Positions 13,099 through 24,420 of a stretch of DNA of 64,000 bases are shown one piece after another (within the stretch, counting starts at the first letter, position 1; each line of letters starts with the position of its first letter). The notes below the pieces were generated by a model. It was not told the origin of the DNA. It worked only from the letters and a program-made list of their open reading frames with translations, and did not search any database. Made by a program: the position numbers and the translations under genes. This DNA is from Stenopsyche tienmushanensis (lineage: Eukaryota; Arthropoda; Insecta; Trichoptera; Stenopsychidae). The stretch spans positions 1,364,001-1,428,000 of the forward strand of contig WACJ01000550.1 of assembly GCA_008973525.1 (NCBI GenBank), in the 5' to 3' direction.

Positions 13099-13242
13099 GC
13101 TGTAGAGTACTTGAAGAAGAGAACGCCTGCACGCGCAGCCATGATGATAGCGGCCGTGTGGCTGATGTCAGCCCTTATCTGCATACCGCCCCTGCTTGGC
13201 TGGAGAGCCAAAAGGGAGATAGAAGAGTTCCCCAAATGCAAG
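13099..13242 (+). CDS. alpha2-adrenergic-like octopamine receptor, second coding exon (ICL2, TM4, start of ECL2)
   Basis: A 144-base exon of 48 codons, phase 0 at both ends, so it joins directly after the DRYWSITQ of the first exon. It reads AVEYLKKRTPARA (intracellular loop 2), then TM4 (about residues 215-237 of the joined protein) with the hallmark tryptophan W223 (4.50) and the PPLLGW end, then the start of extracellular loop 2 with C249, which by family rule pairs with C171 of TM3. The donor is AAG-gtaact at 13243. The AVEYLKKRTPARA loop is shared by alpha2-type amine receptors and supports the octopamine-receptor call. A 5-residue difference here would already separate Octalpha2R from tyramine receptors, so an alignment would settle it. 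The next exon should start with ECL2/TM5 sequence, which I could not find in the remainder of the window. Confidence 0.88.
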
Positions 13243-14599
13243 GTAACTGCACTCTTCTATTTTTATACTCTTTCCAACCTTGTACGTTGTACATCAAAGA
13301 GATCTAAATGTATTAAAAAGTGTATAACAATATTATTCACCAAAAGGCTTTTTTTTGCAAATCTGATTTTATTTAGGTCTAATATTCTTCCCAATATAAA
13401 ATGATTTATTGAATAGCAAATGATGATAATTGAATTGAATTTTGTATAATTAACATCTTGTATAGTTAAAATGATTTAAAAGATTCGAGAAAAACTTTTA
13501 TCACATAGATTGTTTAATTTTTTTTGTAGAAAAGGACGAATCTTCTTAAGATGATATTATCTTACGTAGATCAATTAGATAAGCTACAATGGTTGATGGA
13601 GCTTTTTAACGGATATATGTGAAAATTTTAAAAGGTACAACTTGAAGTTTCTGAGAAAAAATAAAGATTTAGCTGAAATGAATAGCCCTATAAAAGCATT
13701 CAAAGTCGAAGTACTGGTTTGAATTTATGGAAAAAAAAATCTTGTATACTTTTCTAGGATAAAAAAAAGTGATTGTTGAAAATATATATATAATAATAAA
13801 AATAAAGAAAATAATATTATTCATCCTAAAAAAAACTTTTGGAAGAAGATTCCAGCATTTTACCATTATCGAACCCGTGGCTACATATTTTTATTATATA
13901 AGTAGACATTACTGAAACTGCTATATCTATAGCAGAACTTCTACGACATCTCACAACAAATTGAAATATCTTGATATGAATGAAGACTTTTGGAATTTAT
14001 TTAGCCATAAATATTTATGCGAATCTTTATTCCCTCCTGTGTATATTATACAATTTAAAATTAATAACAACCTTAATGAATTTATTCAAATTAATTGGAA
14101 TTATCATTAAACACCCAAAAAATTCGAATATTTATAAAATTAATCGTTCGGATATTATTTGTTTTTTAAAGTAATTTAGAAAGTTCATTCGTAATAAATT
14201 CAAGTATTTGAAATCTTAGATGCATTTTTGTTTTCAAACTAGTTATCGAAATCTCGGAGAGAAACTGCGTATCAATTTTCTGTACTTATTTTTGGTGTCA
14301 ATTACTACTATTGTCTTTGATATTAGAGTTTATCAATGAAAAAACACTTCCAAGCACCTCAAATTTAGCCTTTTTATAGTTCGTGCGGCACCCACTTATC
14401 CAGAATTTTTATCTTTCTTATTTCGAAATTATTTTTGTCTTTTTCGAATTATTCTTTCACAAATCGATCCTTCTCCGAATGCTCAGTTTATATTTCCACC
14501 TGCTTTCACTGTATTATGCCCCAATTTAAACTTATGCTAAAAGTGATTCAATATTAAAAGGCAATTGAAGAATATATTATCTTTATCAATTTTAAATAG
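13243..14599. other. start of the downstream receptor intron; nothing recognised
   Basis: AT-rich DNA following the donor at 13243. Open frames of 64-65 codons at 13669-13866 (-) and 13980-14174 (+) are low-complexity and match nothing I know. No repeat, RNA or regulatory motif stood out. Confidence 0.5.
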
Positions 14600-14735
14600 T
14601 TGAACCTTTATCAATTATGGTCGATCTTTGACCAGTTGGAAAACGTAGCACACTTCTCAGCATGTACCTAAACAAAGAAATCCACTGGTATCAGGTCTGG
14701 AGACCGTGCGAGCCATAGAATAGTGTCGCTAAAAT
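14600..14735 (-). mobile_element. Tc1/mariner-superfamily transposase scrap
   Basis: On the minus strand a short stretch reads WLARSPDLIPVDFFV, matching the W-P-x-R-S-P-D-L-x-P-x-D-F-F-x-W block around the last catalytic residue of a group of insect IS630/Tc1/mariner-type transposases. It is followed, after a stop in place of the expected Trp and a frame change, by LRSVLRFPTGQRSTIIDK, which fits the next part of the domain. No catalytic residues upstream, terminal repeats or target duplications were found, so this is an isolated decayed fragment. The superfamily is likely; the exact family is open. Confidence 0.55.
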
Positions 14736-15529
14736 AATTAATTAATAGACAGAAGTGCCCACAAAAGAAGTCCTAATTGAAGAAATAAGTTCCTCCTTTG
14801 CAAAAATGAAAGAGGAAATGTTACTTCAGACATATACAGTTGAAATAAAGAAAATATGTCGTGCGTGCATACGAAGCAGAGGTGGCTAATTTGGACACAT
14901 TTTGTAAATAAATTTAATAAAAACACCTTAAGTTTGAATCTTGAATGATTTGTACAATATCTAGAATATCGTTGGAAGGGGTAAAAACTATAAAACTTCT
15001 TAAAGCTAAATCAAGTTCAAAATAGTTGTTGGTTTTTTGTTTAAATGATTAAGAAGTTGACATTACTAATTCTTTTGCATATTTTATGTGACTATGGAAG
15101 TTTAAAAGTAACTTTATTTTAACTAATTGCATAAAATAATAGTTTATTTAGATCAAAAATACGTTGCAAAATACAAAACAGTTATTTTGTACTATTAAGA
15201 CCACAGTTTCAAAAATTATACCGTGTTTCGCTTATAGCTTTTCGTCATTAATGCCAATTAATGTTAATCAAACGTTAATGGTTTATGCGACTCACTATTG
15301 AAACTATTTTATTCATTTTTAAACTAAAAATAATCTTGATAATTGATAATTTTGACTTTTTAAGCCACGAAGTTAATATTCATATATTGTGTACTGTATC
15401 ATTTTTCATTGCGTTTTTTGAATAAATATATATTTATAAGCTAAAATGTTTACAAATGATATATGAATACTTATTGAAATAAACAGAAAAGGCTAATCAC
15501 AAATTTTGGAGCTTGATTTTGTGGATATT
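14736..15529. other. AT-rich intronic stretch; nothing recognised
   Basis: No gene, repeat or strong motif seen. The 62-codon minus-strand frame at 14738-14926 is adjacent to the transposase scrap but does not continue its homology. Confidence 0.45.
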
Positions 15530-15770
15530 AACGCGTCCCGGTGTCAATCGGAAAGAGATTAGATCAAAATGACGGAGCCAAAGACGCAATGATGGAATAC
15601 GAGTGTCAAAATTGAAAATACCATGATAGAGAGAGGTCAAAGGTCAACCCATTGGTCCACAATTGATGCTTCCGTGGAGCGGGATGAAGCAGGATCCATC
15701 CAGCACTAGGCTGTCATACCGGGGCAATTAATCATAGGCGCCGGGGACAAGTGGGCGCCTCTGGAAAATA
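15530..15770. promoter_or_regulatory. GC-richer island with a perfect DR1 nuclear-receptor site
   Basis: In otherwise AT-rich DNA this block carries AGGTCA-A-AGGTCA at 15634-15646, an exact direct repeat of the nuclear-receptor half-site with one-base spacing (DR1), the arrangement bound by HNF4- and RXR/USP-type receptors. About 90 bases on, AGGCGCC (15736-15742) and GGCGCCT (15754-15760) form a perfect 7-bp inverted repeat over an 11-base loop. No ORF covers it. A regulatory role (intronic enhancer) is inference; what is seen is the motif and the composition shift. Confidence 0.35.
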
Positions 15771-18001
15771 CTCGGAAAATTCACCGCAATTATGCAAGTA
15801 AATGTATTTTTTCGTACATTTTATGAGCATCGTCATTCCATATCAGCAAAATTGTAATTGATGTCTGTCGGCAAACGGAAGGTTGCTTGGAAATAGCCCG
15901 GCCGCATGCAAGGACATAAAATAACTAATATCGTTAAATTAATGACATCATCACCCGAATACTTATCATCCCACTATGTATATTAGATGGGCTATTTGGA
16001 CCCTTTTTTGGCATTTTGGTCACACGCCCGACACAATTTTATTTGGTCTTTAAAAATTAGTTCCGAGCGATGCTTAGTCGATGCGTTACGTACTTAATGG
16101 AGTCTGAGTGATATGTGTAAATCGATAAATTTAATGATCGCTATTAACGTATTCGAGCTTTATTGTGAAACATTAAATTTATCTTTGAAAAATATTGAAT
16201 AAGTCAAATTCATATTCGAGTTGAATAATTTAGCTCGGATTCTTGGCACAATTTGAAAACTGCTATCCAACTATCCAGGTATAAAAACCCAAGATCGAAC
16301 TAGATTTGAAACTCGTCTCCGTCCAATCTCCTTGAAAAGCTCATTGAAAGAGAGCTTCGTATTTTGTAATACAGTTCCAAGACTATAATCAAGTACTGAA
16401 ACGACTTTTGTAGCAAAGTTTAACTTTTATCAGAATCGATAAAGTAAAAAAAAGCCAAGCAACTCTAGGGTATTTTCTGAAAGAAATGCGGAATATTCTT
16501 TCGATTCTGTCTTCATTATATTGCCAAAGACAGTTTTTCGCTTTTTTTTTGTATATAAAATTTATTGGAAATAATAAATTTTGTCAAATATTCGCTCATT
16601 TGGAATTTGATTTGCACTCAAACCCTTTGGTTTGCTAGCACGTGATATCTAAAGGTCGTGCTAAAGTTTTTATTCAATTTTGGTAAAAAAATTAGGTCAG
16701 CTGTACGACAAGGCCAAATTATAGCCCAAGACCCTTATCAAAAGTACATATTGTCTTAGAATTTTTCAAATTGAGTTCAGCGAATTTTGTTCATCACCCT
16801 AATATTTATTATGGTTGCATAAAGTATTTCATTATAATATGTTAAAATTTAATTTAGACATTCTTATTATTTGATATTACAAATTGTAGTAGTTTTTTGT
16901 GAGAAAATTTGATATTATAAAAAATGAAATGTATATAGTAGCTTTATATATTGTGCGTAAATTATTGAATTTTATTTTTATAAATGTATATGTTGCTTGA
17001 GTTGAAAATTATTTTAAATTTGCTAATATAGTATCTGTTAATATAATTTTTATATTTTAAATGGTTGTTCAAATTATGAATAACATAAAAAATACACTAA
17101 ACGATACATCAGCTGGATATGGTTGTCGAGCGAAAGTTTCATATCTCAACTCCGCTGTTTTCTCATGGTTAATTATGAAATGTAACAATGTTGTGTAGAT
17201 ATATTATGTCATGCCTATTGATCAAAGAAGACTGTTGGAGACATAATTTCTCATGCATTATTTCAAACTGCTGAGAACTAGTAAAACTGTACTATGATGG
17301 TTTTACGAGACTGCAAGAATTAATAACGTGTAACAAAATGTGAAATTGGTTGGCGGATTGCATTCAGAAACTTCATGCATCGATTATCTTCTTTGATTTT
17401 CTATCGGAAAATTTACGATTATAACTAAAAATTGATCAATCAGTATAAAAATAACCAAAAAATCCTATTTTTGACATTTTAGTTTTAATACCCATATATA
17501 TTAATAGTGCCATATAAAAAAATTCTATCATGCGATTAGATAATCGCATTTATTCATATTTTTTTAGTCGTTTTATCATATACATATAAGATCACATTGC
17601 ACGATTTAAAAATATTATTAAATGGCAAATAATTACTGTACGATGGATTAAATGCTATTAAGTATATCATACATTTAAATATACTAGAACCAATTTAGAT
17701 AATATCAATGAATATATATGGCTGAGTATTTTATCAAGCAAAAAGGATGTTTTAGTTGGAAACGATCACGAAGGAAGAAGGCAATGAAGTGTGCTTCAAT
17801 GTGATTACGTATAGTAAGGTTACTATTATACAATGAATAGGCAAAGAAAACCACGCGAGTTTAATTGGAAAGTGTTAATCCATCCAAAATGCTTTCAGAC
17901 TCCTTTACCTTAGTATAATTGCCTTTTTAATTAATTAAATAATTTAGTGACTGTACTACTTTTTTTGGGTCACATTGATGATTTTGACATTAAGCTAATT
18001 A
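15771..18001. other. AT-rich intronic stretch; nothing recognised
   Basis: No open frame with protein-family similarity, no tandem repeat and no transposon end was recognised before the MITE that starts at 18002. Confidence 0.45.
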
Positions 18002-18174
18002 CAGTGAAACCTCGATTTTACGTTTTCCAAGGGACCCTGAAAAAAAAACGGTCACTGCGGGAAACGGTGAATGCGGGAAAGCTTCAAATAATAATAGTTT
18101 GACGGGACTATAAAAAATGAACGGTCCATCCGGGAAAACGTATTATGCGGGAACGGTTTATCGAGGTTCCACTG
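18002..18174. mobile_element. 173-bp TA-flanked MITE (pogo/Tc1-mariner type)
   Basis: The ends are inverted repeats: cagtgaaacctcgattt on the left and its near-complement aaa/tatcgaggttccactg on the right. TA dinucleotides flank both sides (18000-18001 and 18175-18176), the expected target duplication of IS630/Tc1/mariner elements. The CAGTG-AACCTCGAT type of end is common among pogo/Tigger-derived non-autonomous elements. The inside has no coding capacity and repeats a gcgggaa-ac word several times (about 18057-18079, 18131-18155). No transposase source with these ends was recognised in the window. Confidence 0.75.
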
Positions 18175-18293
18175 TATATGGGTTGATTTCAAGATTTCTC
18201 CAGCAATAATAGTGATGTTGAAAAATATTTGAAACGTGTTATACGCATTCAACAGAACCGGCACCATTATTTATACCGCCTTTGTATCGCGTA

Positions 18294-18420
18294 TAGGGGT
18301 GGGCAATATACGACCTAAGGGCTGAATCCAGCCCACCAGACGGATACAGTCGGACCACCGTGTAATTTATTTGGCCCTCGAATGATAATATTCGGTATTC
18401 CGATGGTGTTTTTACAGGTC
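18294..18420 (+). mobile_element. hAT-type transposon end (Charlie-like), remnant
   Basis: The start taggggtgggcaatatacg followed by alternating gggct-gaatcc-agccc and a later ggccctcg resembles the first 100 bases of many hAT/Charlie elements, which begin CAGGGGTGGGCAA and continue with GGCCC-rich words. The first base is T rather than C, and no partner end or 8-bp target duplication was found, so this is a degraded single end. It lies only 120 bases from the MITE at 18002. Identification is from remembered consensus features. Confidence 0.5.
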
Positions 18421-18524
18421 TGGAATCTCTTTTGGTAATTTTTCCAGGCAATATCGCTTATGATATTTTATTTATTGAAAGAAGATCGAGCTTTATGCGT
18501 ACTAACGCCAAATTATAAATACGT

Positions 18525-18542
18525 TTAAGGTCGTGACCTTAA
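18525..18542. promoter_or_regulatory. perfect 18-bp palindrome of nuclear-receptor-like half-sites
   Basis: TTAAGGTC-GT-GACCTTAA is an exact inverted repeat with 8-base arms and a two-base centre. Each arm carries AGGTC, so the site is one base off an IR0 arrangement (AGGTCATGACCT) of the hormone-receptor half-site. EcR/USP or estrogen-related receptor binding is conceivable. It may equally be a chance palindrome or a relic of transposon ends nearby. Confidence 0.3.
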
Positions 18543-19299
18543 TAAAGCAGTACCTGAAGTGCTGGATTCAATCTACGGTTATAGCCTAAGACTATTCTTG
18601 ATCCCTTTAAGAATTAATAAAATATGTTTAAATAACAGCTTTCATTGATGAATCTAAACAAAAATATCCATTATTGATCACCGATAAGATCGATCGATCG
18701 ATTAATACAGATAATGTCTCATCAAAATATTAAATTGATGGCTATAATTTATACTATTTTATTAGCAGCTAAATGAATTTAGGCGAAATAATTAGTTAGA
18801 AGCTGATGGGAATAGACGTCGAAACTATTGCATACAACTTATTTAGCTGCATGGTGTGTAAATATGCAGCAAACTGTTGCAACTGTTATAAGTTTTAAGT
18901 GAATTTACATCAACAACTTAAGGCCTTCCATTTTAATTATTATGTGTAAGTTAAAAATGTAAATTTGTTTGGTAAATTTCTGCATAAAAATTTTGATTTA
19001 TCAGAGATATAACTTTGGTATATTTTTTACGACAAAGAAAATATTGGTTTGTAAATATGAAAAAGAGCCTTTAACAAGGCTATTAAATGATTTGTGTCCA
19101 GTTGGTCAATAGGCATGAGTATTGAAAGAAATGCAACAGTTAAAAGAGATTTATTGCTTCAAATTTTATCGTAATGGTCCATATGCGATTGAAACTTCAC
19201 TTGAAATATTACAATGATATTTAGTTATTGTTCTGTTTTAAACGACGATCTGAATACTTTTTACATTTGTTCGTTTGTAGTTTTATAATTTAATATTTA
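18543..19299. other. AT-rich stretch; nothing recognised
   Basis: No gene or repeat recognised between the palindrome and the copy-1 repeat beginning near 19300. Confidence 0.45.
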
Positions 19300-19660
19300 T
19301 CTTTACTTTATAACACACTAGAGAGTACCTGGCAAGCGTTGCAATACAAAATTTAAAGAAATAAAGTGTTTGTAATGATTCTTCAGTTTATTGTAATGAT
19401 TTAATATATTTTTAATTACACCGTATATCCGTTATATACGATCGCGCTTAGTAATTATTTGAGAGGTAAATTAAGATTTCAAATGTACATTTTTCTGACA
19501 TTTCGAGTCTCCTGTCGGACTCATGGACGCAGAATAACTGCCAGCGCCTTGGTGATGTTCCTTGTGAGCATCCATCGTCCAGTGCTGTTAATGTGCGATG
19601 TTGGGCTATGCATCGCCGTTGCCTCATTGGAGATTGTTTGCACTTTCAGTTTTTCGATTT
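19300..19660 (+). repeat. unidentified dispersed repeat, copy 1 of an inverted pair
   Basis: About 360 bases that recur, reverse-complemented, at about 25095-25460. Shared words include gcaagcgttgcaat (19331 region), tttttaattacac, and the best conserved core tcgagtctcctgtc followed by ggactcatggacgc (about 19504-19531). Differences between copies include many first-codon-position changes and several indels, so the 92-codon open frame here (19459-19737) is not behaving like a conserved protein. No terminal repeats or target duplications were found. It could be an LTR, SINE-like or MITE fragment of a family I do not recognise. Confidence 0.65.
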
Positions 19661-22400
19661 CTATCACTTTTCGCGCGATTTTGATGATCTCCAAAATTGA
19701 TGTGACGATCGTTCTTCATAATATATTCGGTTTGTAATCCAATTGTAAGACTGCGTTTTGATTTTCAGTTACCCTGTGGGTAATCTAAAACATGATGCAG
19801 GCTGTGCATTCAATCTCGGAAGCCCCTTGATTGTTGTTTTTTCACTTTGTTCTTTTTGTTGGGCAGAAGACTTTCTATCTTTTTTCCAGTCCAAAAAATA
19901 ATGCTTATTCCACGCTTGTGAAGTGCTTTAGGGATACACAATATTTTTTCGTGTGGAACGTACCATCTGGTAACAAATAAGAAGGGCATGAGCAGCCTAC
20001 ATACAGCTATCCACGTGAGAAGCATGCACGCATACCCTGTGTATCATTTTTCATGTGGTAGTTTCCCATTGCCTATAAGTAAATAACGAAATTATCACTA
20101 TTTTTCATGATATTTTATTAAATTAGACACTGATAGGTAGCCCTGTCTGACTTTATTAATACTATTTATACACCTTGTCAGATACAAAAAAAAAAAATAT
20201 AAAAAAAACATAAATTTATTTCTTCTGGTTATATATGGATTTTAAAAATTAATACACTTTACGTGCGCCTCGGAGAGTAGACCCTTTGCGCAATTTTTGG
20301 GAAATGCTATTTATTTTCAGACATTGTTTCGCGGAAGGGTTGTATTTTTAAAAATTAAGACCAAAAACATATTTAAGAAATGAAGATTTATAAATATGTA
20401 CACTCGCCGCCGCAAGGTCATCAAATGGCTGAGAGCTGTTGCTGAAATTTTTGCGTCTAATGAAAACTCGAGAAAAATGAAGGCGAAGAAAATCTGGGAC
20501 GTGCAATGTTATTTTATGCAAGAGGATTGTTATACTTTCCAAGTATTTTCTCCAGGACTCCATCGTAAAAAACACCTGGAGGTGAATAAGGTCTACTGTG
20601 CGTTTGCGAAAGGGAAGGATTTTGATAGGGTGCCAACGAATAAATTACCCACCGCTCCGGAAACTTCGAGAGTGTAAGGAGAGTTTTATGGAATTTTCAA
20701 CTGTATGATTTTGCAATAAAATTTGTCCTCATTTGAAAAGAATAACTGCTTTAAAAAAGTACTGCATATCGATTGTTTTTATAATAATTAATTGTTGATT
20801 TTATTGCAACAACGAAAACCACCATAATAATAACACAAAGAATACAACCATAACCGTTCGTTGTCTTGAAATCTTCCTCACTGTTATAGTGTTTTATTGC
20901 CGCGTTTATTATGCTTTATTCAGCAGTGAGTACGAGAATAAATACGGATTTTAATATGTCAATTATTATTCCTTATGTGTCTTCGATTACCATATTCGAC
21001 TATGCAAATCTGGTTTCCCTCGACAGATTAGTATCAGATTGTAGAAAATTTTCCAAGAAGAAATTGGAAGTGAGCTGATGTTCTGAACTTGTCACACGTA
21101 CACGAATGTCATATTCGATGTTATTCATTAATTATCTTGTTATTCTTATATTACTGTTTGCCTTTTTAAAGCGATTATTTTATTGTTATATTGATTGGAA
21201 ACGCCATTTGATTTGGATAATTTCAGTATATTTTCATATATATGCTAATTCATCTCTAAAATGTATATTTTCTGTATAAAAAAATCAATGATTGTGCATA
21301 TGTCTATTGCATAAGCATGCAGCCTTCTCATTACAGTCGAGCGACATCCAAAAGAGCTTTGAAGTTTTCGATCGTCGATAGTGAATTTCAGCCTTTAAGA
21401 TAATTCAATTTGAAGTCAATAAATAAGTTGATCAAATAAAAGAGAAGTAACTTTGTCATTCTTGTCTTCTGATTTGAATATTTCGTATAAAGTAGTAGTG
21501 CAGGACATTGTTCACGTTCAGTTACCGTAAAGTTTCCTTACGGCTCGGTGCGCAAAGCCCCTATTTCTATGCTTCCGTTGAAGTCATTTCATTTTATTCT
21601 GTAACACGTGTGCCACTTGCCAACGAATACTCTTTTCAAAGTACTTTTCATTATTTTTAATACTATTTAACTTGGCTATTCATATTTTAAGGGGGTCCTT
21701 TGTGGACGATTTTGGGGGCGACACGGACGAATGGCCTGAAAGGCATTCGGGCGTTCTTTTAAATTTGGAGAGAAATATCTCTTCAAAAGTATCAAGAAAT
21801 CATTTCAATATTCAAGATTTTTTTAGGAAAATTATTTCTCATGCATGATAAAAATTATAATGTAGAAAATTATAAAATAAAATATCAGAGTATAGGCTCG
21901 AAGCTGAAATATTTTTATATCAAGAATATCAATGATTTTTTATTCCTTTTACATTTTAATTAAACGCAGCAACTTTATAATATGTTTAGTTGTTATGCTA
22001 AATATAATTTTATGATATTTTACAGACAAAGAATTTTTGACATTATAATTTTAGCAAATTTTTGATAAGGTTAAGATTAAAATGATGGTGATTTACACCA
22101 TGTGTTAAGTTTCATATACATAGTTTGCATAATTTTTAATAAAATCTTTATAAGAAAAAAATAATCTTATATAGAAAATATTTCAATGATGAATTTAAGC
22201 ACAAAAAAATTTTGAAAATAGACTAAAGATTGAGGAAAATAGAAAAAAAATCTATGTTTTTCTTAGATAGGTAATAATAAATTAAAAGAATTGCTTTAAA
22301 TAGATAGAAAATTGAATAACTCAATAAAAATACATCAAAAATTATATTAATTGTAGAAAAAATATTTGTTTAAAATACAAAATTATGCAATTTAATTTTT
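19661..22400. other. AT-rich stretch with one unrecognised 93-codon frame
   Basis: The + strand frame 20396-20677 (93 codons, basic, opening MYTRRRKVIKW) is overlapped by a 75-codon minus frame and matches no family I know; I would not call it a gene. The phrase ggtagccctgtctgacttta at 20135-20154 has looser relatives near 28000 and 59866, perhaps a small repeat. Otherwise nothing was recognised. Confidence 0.4.
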
Positions 22401-22407
22401 TGCACTT

Positions 22408-22477
22408 CGCCAGAGGGCGGAAGACGTCTGATAAATTATAAATATTAATAGCAGAATTAAGTCGGCCCATCTGGCGG
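22408..22477. promoter_or_regulatory. convergent pair of CTCF-like motifs
   Basis: CGCCAGAGGGCGG on the + strand (22408-22420) and CCGCCAGATGGGC on the minus strand (22465-22477) share CGCCAGAKGG, which resembles the core of the CTCF insulator motif. The two face each other about 45 bases apart in AT-rich DNA. Binding is inference. The pair can also be read as a short inverted repeat, for instance the ends of a tiny mobile element. Confidence 0.25.
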
Positions 22478-24029
22478 ACTAATCAATCAAAAATACAAGT
22501 CCTTAAAATTAGCCCTTAAGACGGATGGTGAAATGGTGATAAGGAAACAGATTGATTCCTTTATAAATTGGTGAAAAATCCCAAAGAAAATTGCTTGGAT
22601 AGTCAACTGTATATAAATGACTTAAAAATATAAAGATAAAATTTTATGTGATCAAATTTTTAATACAGTAGTTTAATCCAAAAGGTGAAAAAATATAACA
22701 ACGCTTTATTAAATTACATTAAAATCAAGGTAAATTTATATCAATTTCTATAATATACGGAACATATGATGATCTTATCACAAGGGATGATAAAATTAAA
22801 CACAAGCGTAGATACGATTGTCTTTGAACGTTTTTATGAACCAGATATTGATTCCATAGAAAGTAATTACGCTTGGGAAAACCCTTTGAATAAACGCGTA
22901 AACGCAGCTTTACTCCATTGACTGTAGACTAATGGACATTTAAAAAATATTTTTTTGCTCTTACACAGGGACTTAAAACAACACTCTGCAGAGCCATTAC
23001 TGGCAGTGGTCGGTCTTCATGTTTTATGTTCTTTTAAAACGTGACTACCGACCATATGGCAGGCAACGAGTTGAACTCGCCTTTGCTTGTTTATAAAACC
23101 ATTGTCTGAATTAATGCTCGACCGTCGGTTGAGCTCAATACTGGCAAAATAGCCATACAGGCAGATAAATATAAAAGCTGAAGACTTACTGTAAATCAAT
23201 GATCCATAATTGCAGCACACGTGCTTTGAATATGTAAGTAACAACTTTTTTGCTTCTTTGCTACTGCACATGGAGTATATGTATTCATTCTTGCAATGGG
23301 AGTTTCCAAACGATAATGATATATACATATTCAATTCTATTTTATTACATGATTGCTATTTGATCTGGGGCGATGAGATCCCTACAGTTCGATAAATAGA
23401 GCAAACGTCCGGGTAATTAGAGGTCGTCATCCAAATCCAAAAAGGGTTAATTGATTTTATCATGTTCATTTTTGAATATGTGAAATCATATTTGATATTA
23501 ATATAACCGTGACATTTCTATGAATAACATTAAAGTGACATTTAAATATGAGACACAACTGTCATTATAGTTTTTTTTCCAAGACAAATGTTCATAGATA
23601 TTATACTATTTTATTTCGTATTCAAACATCAACTTGTATGCTTAGTTATTTATAATACTCAAATTAATTGATATTTGTAGGCTGAGAGTATCCGATCTAA
23701 GATTTATGATTGGGATTTTGTATACAGATCAATGATAATTTAAATTCATGTAATTTTGAATGATTACAAATATTTATTAAGTTTAAGATTTTTTTCGTCT
23801 ATTAATACACTGAATATCCTAAAATATATTTTTGTTGATAGATACAATCCTTGTTAAAAAATGGATGAACTATGAGTATTTTGTTATATTCACGGAGTGA
23901 TGTTTTTACACATTGAAATAAGTCAAAGAGGATTCCATGTAAACATTCACAGTAAACCATTTCAAAGTATCAGAAAATCGAGTCTAGTATCGAAAAAGTG
24001 CGAAGCCGTATTATTGTTTTTTAAGTACA
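22478..24029. other. AT-rich stretch; nothing recognised
   Basis: The 105-codon minus frame 23017-23334 and the 61-codon plus frame overlapping it match no family I know and share the same bases on opposite strands, which argues against both being real. Confidence 0.4.
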
Positions 24030-24420
24030 TTCGCGACTCCATCGCTTAGGAGATATTTGCCGAGTGACGTGTTTAAAATAGTCGCCTTTGTACGGGGGTA
24101 TGCTTTGTGGGGCGATCCACTGAGAACGCCTCTAGACAAAGGGTGTGCGGCGCTCCTTTGTCACCCCTACAGACCAAATATTATATAAGGAGGCTGTGCC
24201 GCGACAAATGAACACGCCGAGGGGTGGGTGCGGCCACCCGCATTCTTTTCGTGTGAAAAATGTCGTCTTTAAGGGTGGGCATTAGGAAACTCTGAGATCG
24301 GGACTCGGGCCGAGAATGTGTGTCTGTGGGACATTACTCCACCCAAATTGTCGCGACCTTCAAATCCAGTTAACCGATGAAATTGTCTTTTCAACCCTGA
24401 GGCTGTTGCTTTTCTCCGGT
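24030..24420. promoter_or_regulatory. GC-richer block with TATA-like box and TCF/SOX-like sites
   Basis: This is the most conspicuous composition change in the downstream intron. It contains several CTTTGT/ACAAAG words (gcctttgta, gctttgtgg, gacaaaggg, cctttgtc), the core of TCF/LEF and SOX sites. Two of them form a hairpin-capable inverted repeat (gacaaagg / cctttgtc, about 24135-24162). A TATA-like tattatataagg follows at about 24180-24192. No ORF with recognisable product starts downstream. It may be an intronic enhancer or an alternative promoter; both are inference. Confidence 0.3.

Noticed and set aside
19459..19737. The 92-codon frame as a small membrane protein gene.
   Set aside because: It lies in a dispersed repeat whose second copy differs by frame-changing indels and mainly non-third-position substitutions.
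20396..20677. 93-codon basic frame as a gene.
   Set aside because: No family similarity, overlapped by a minus-strand frame, no splice or promoter context.
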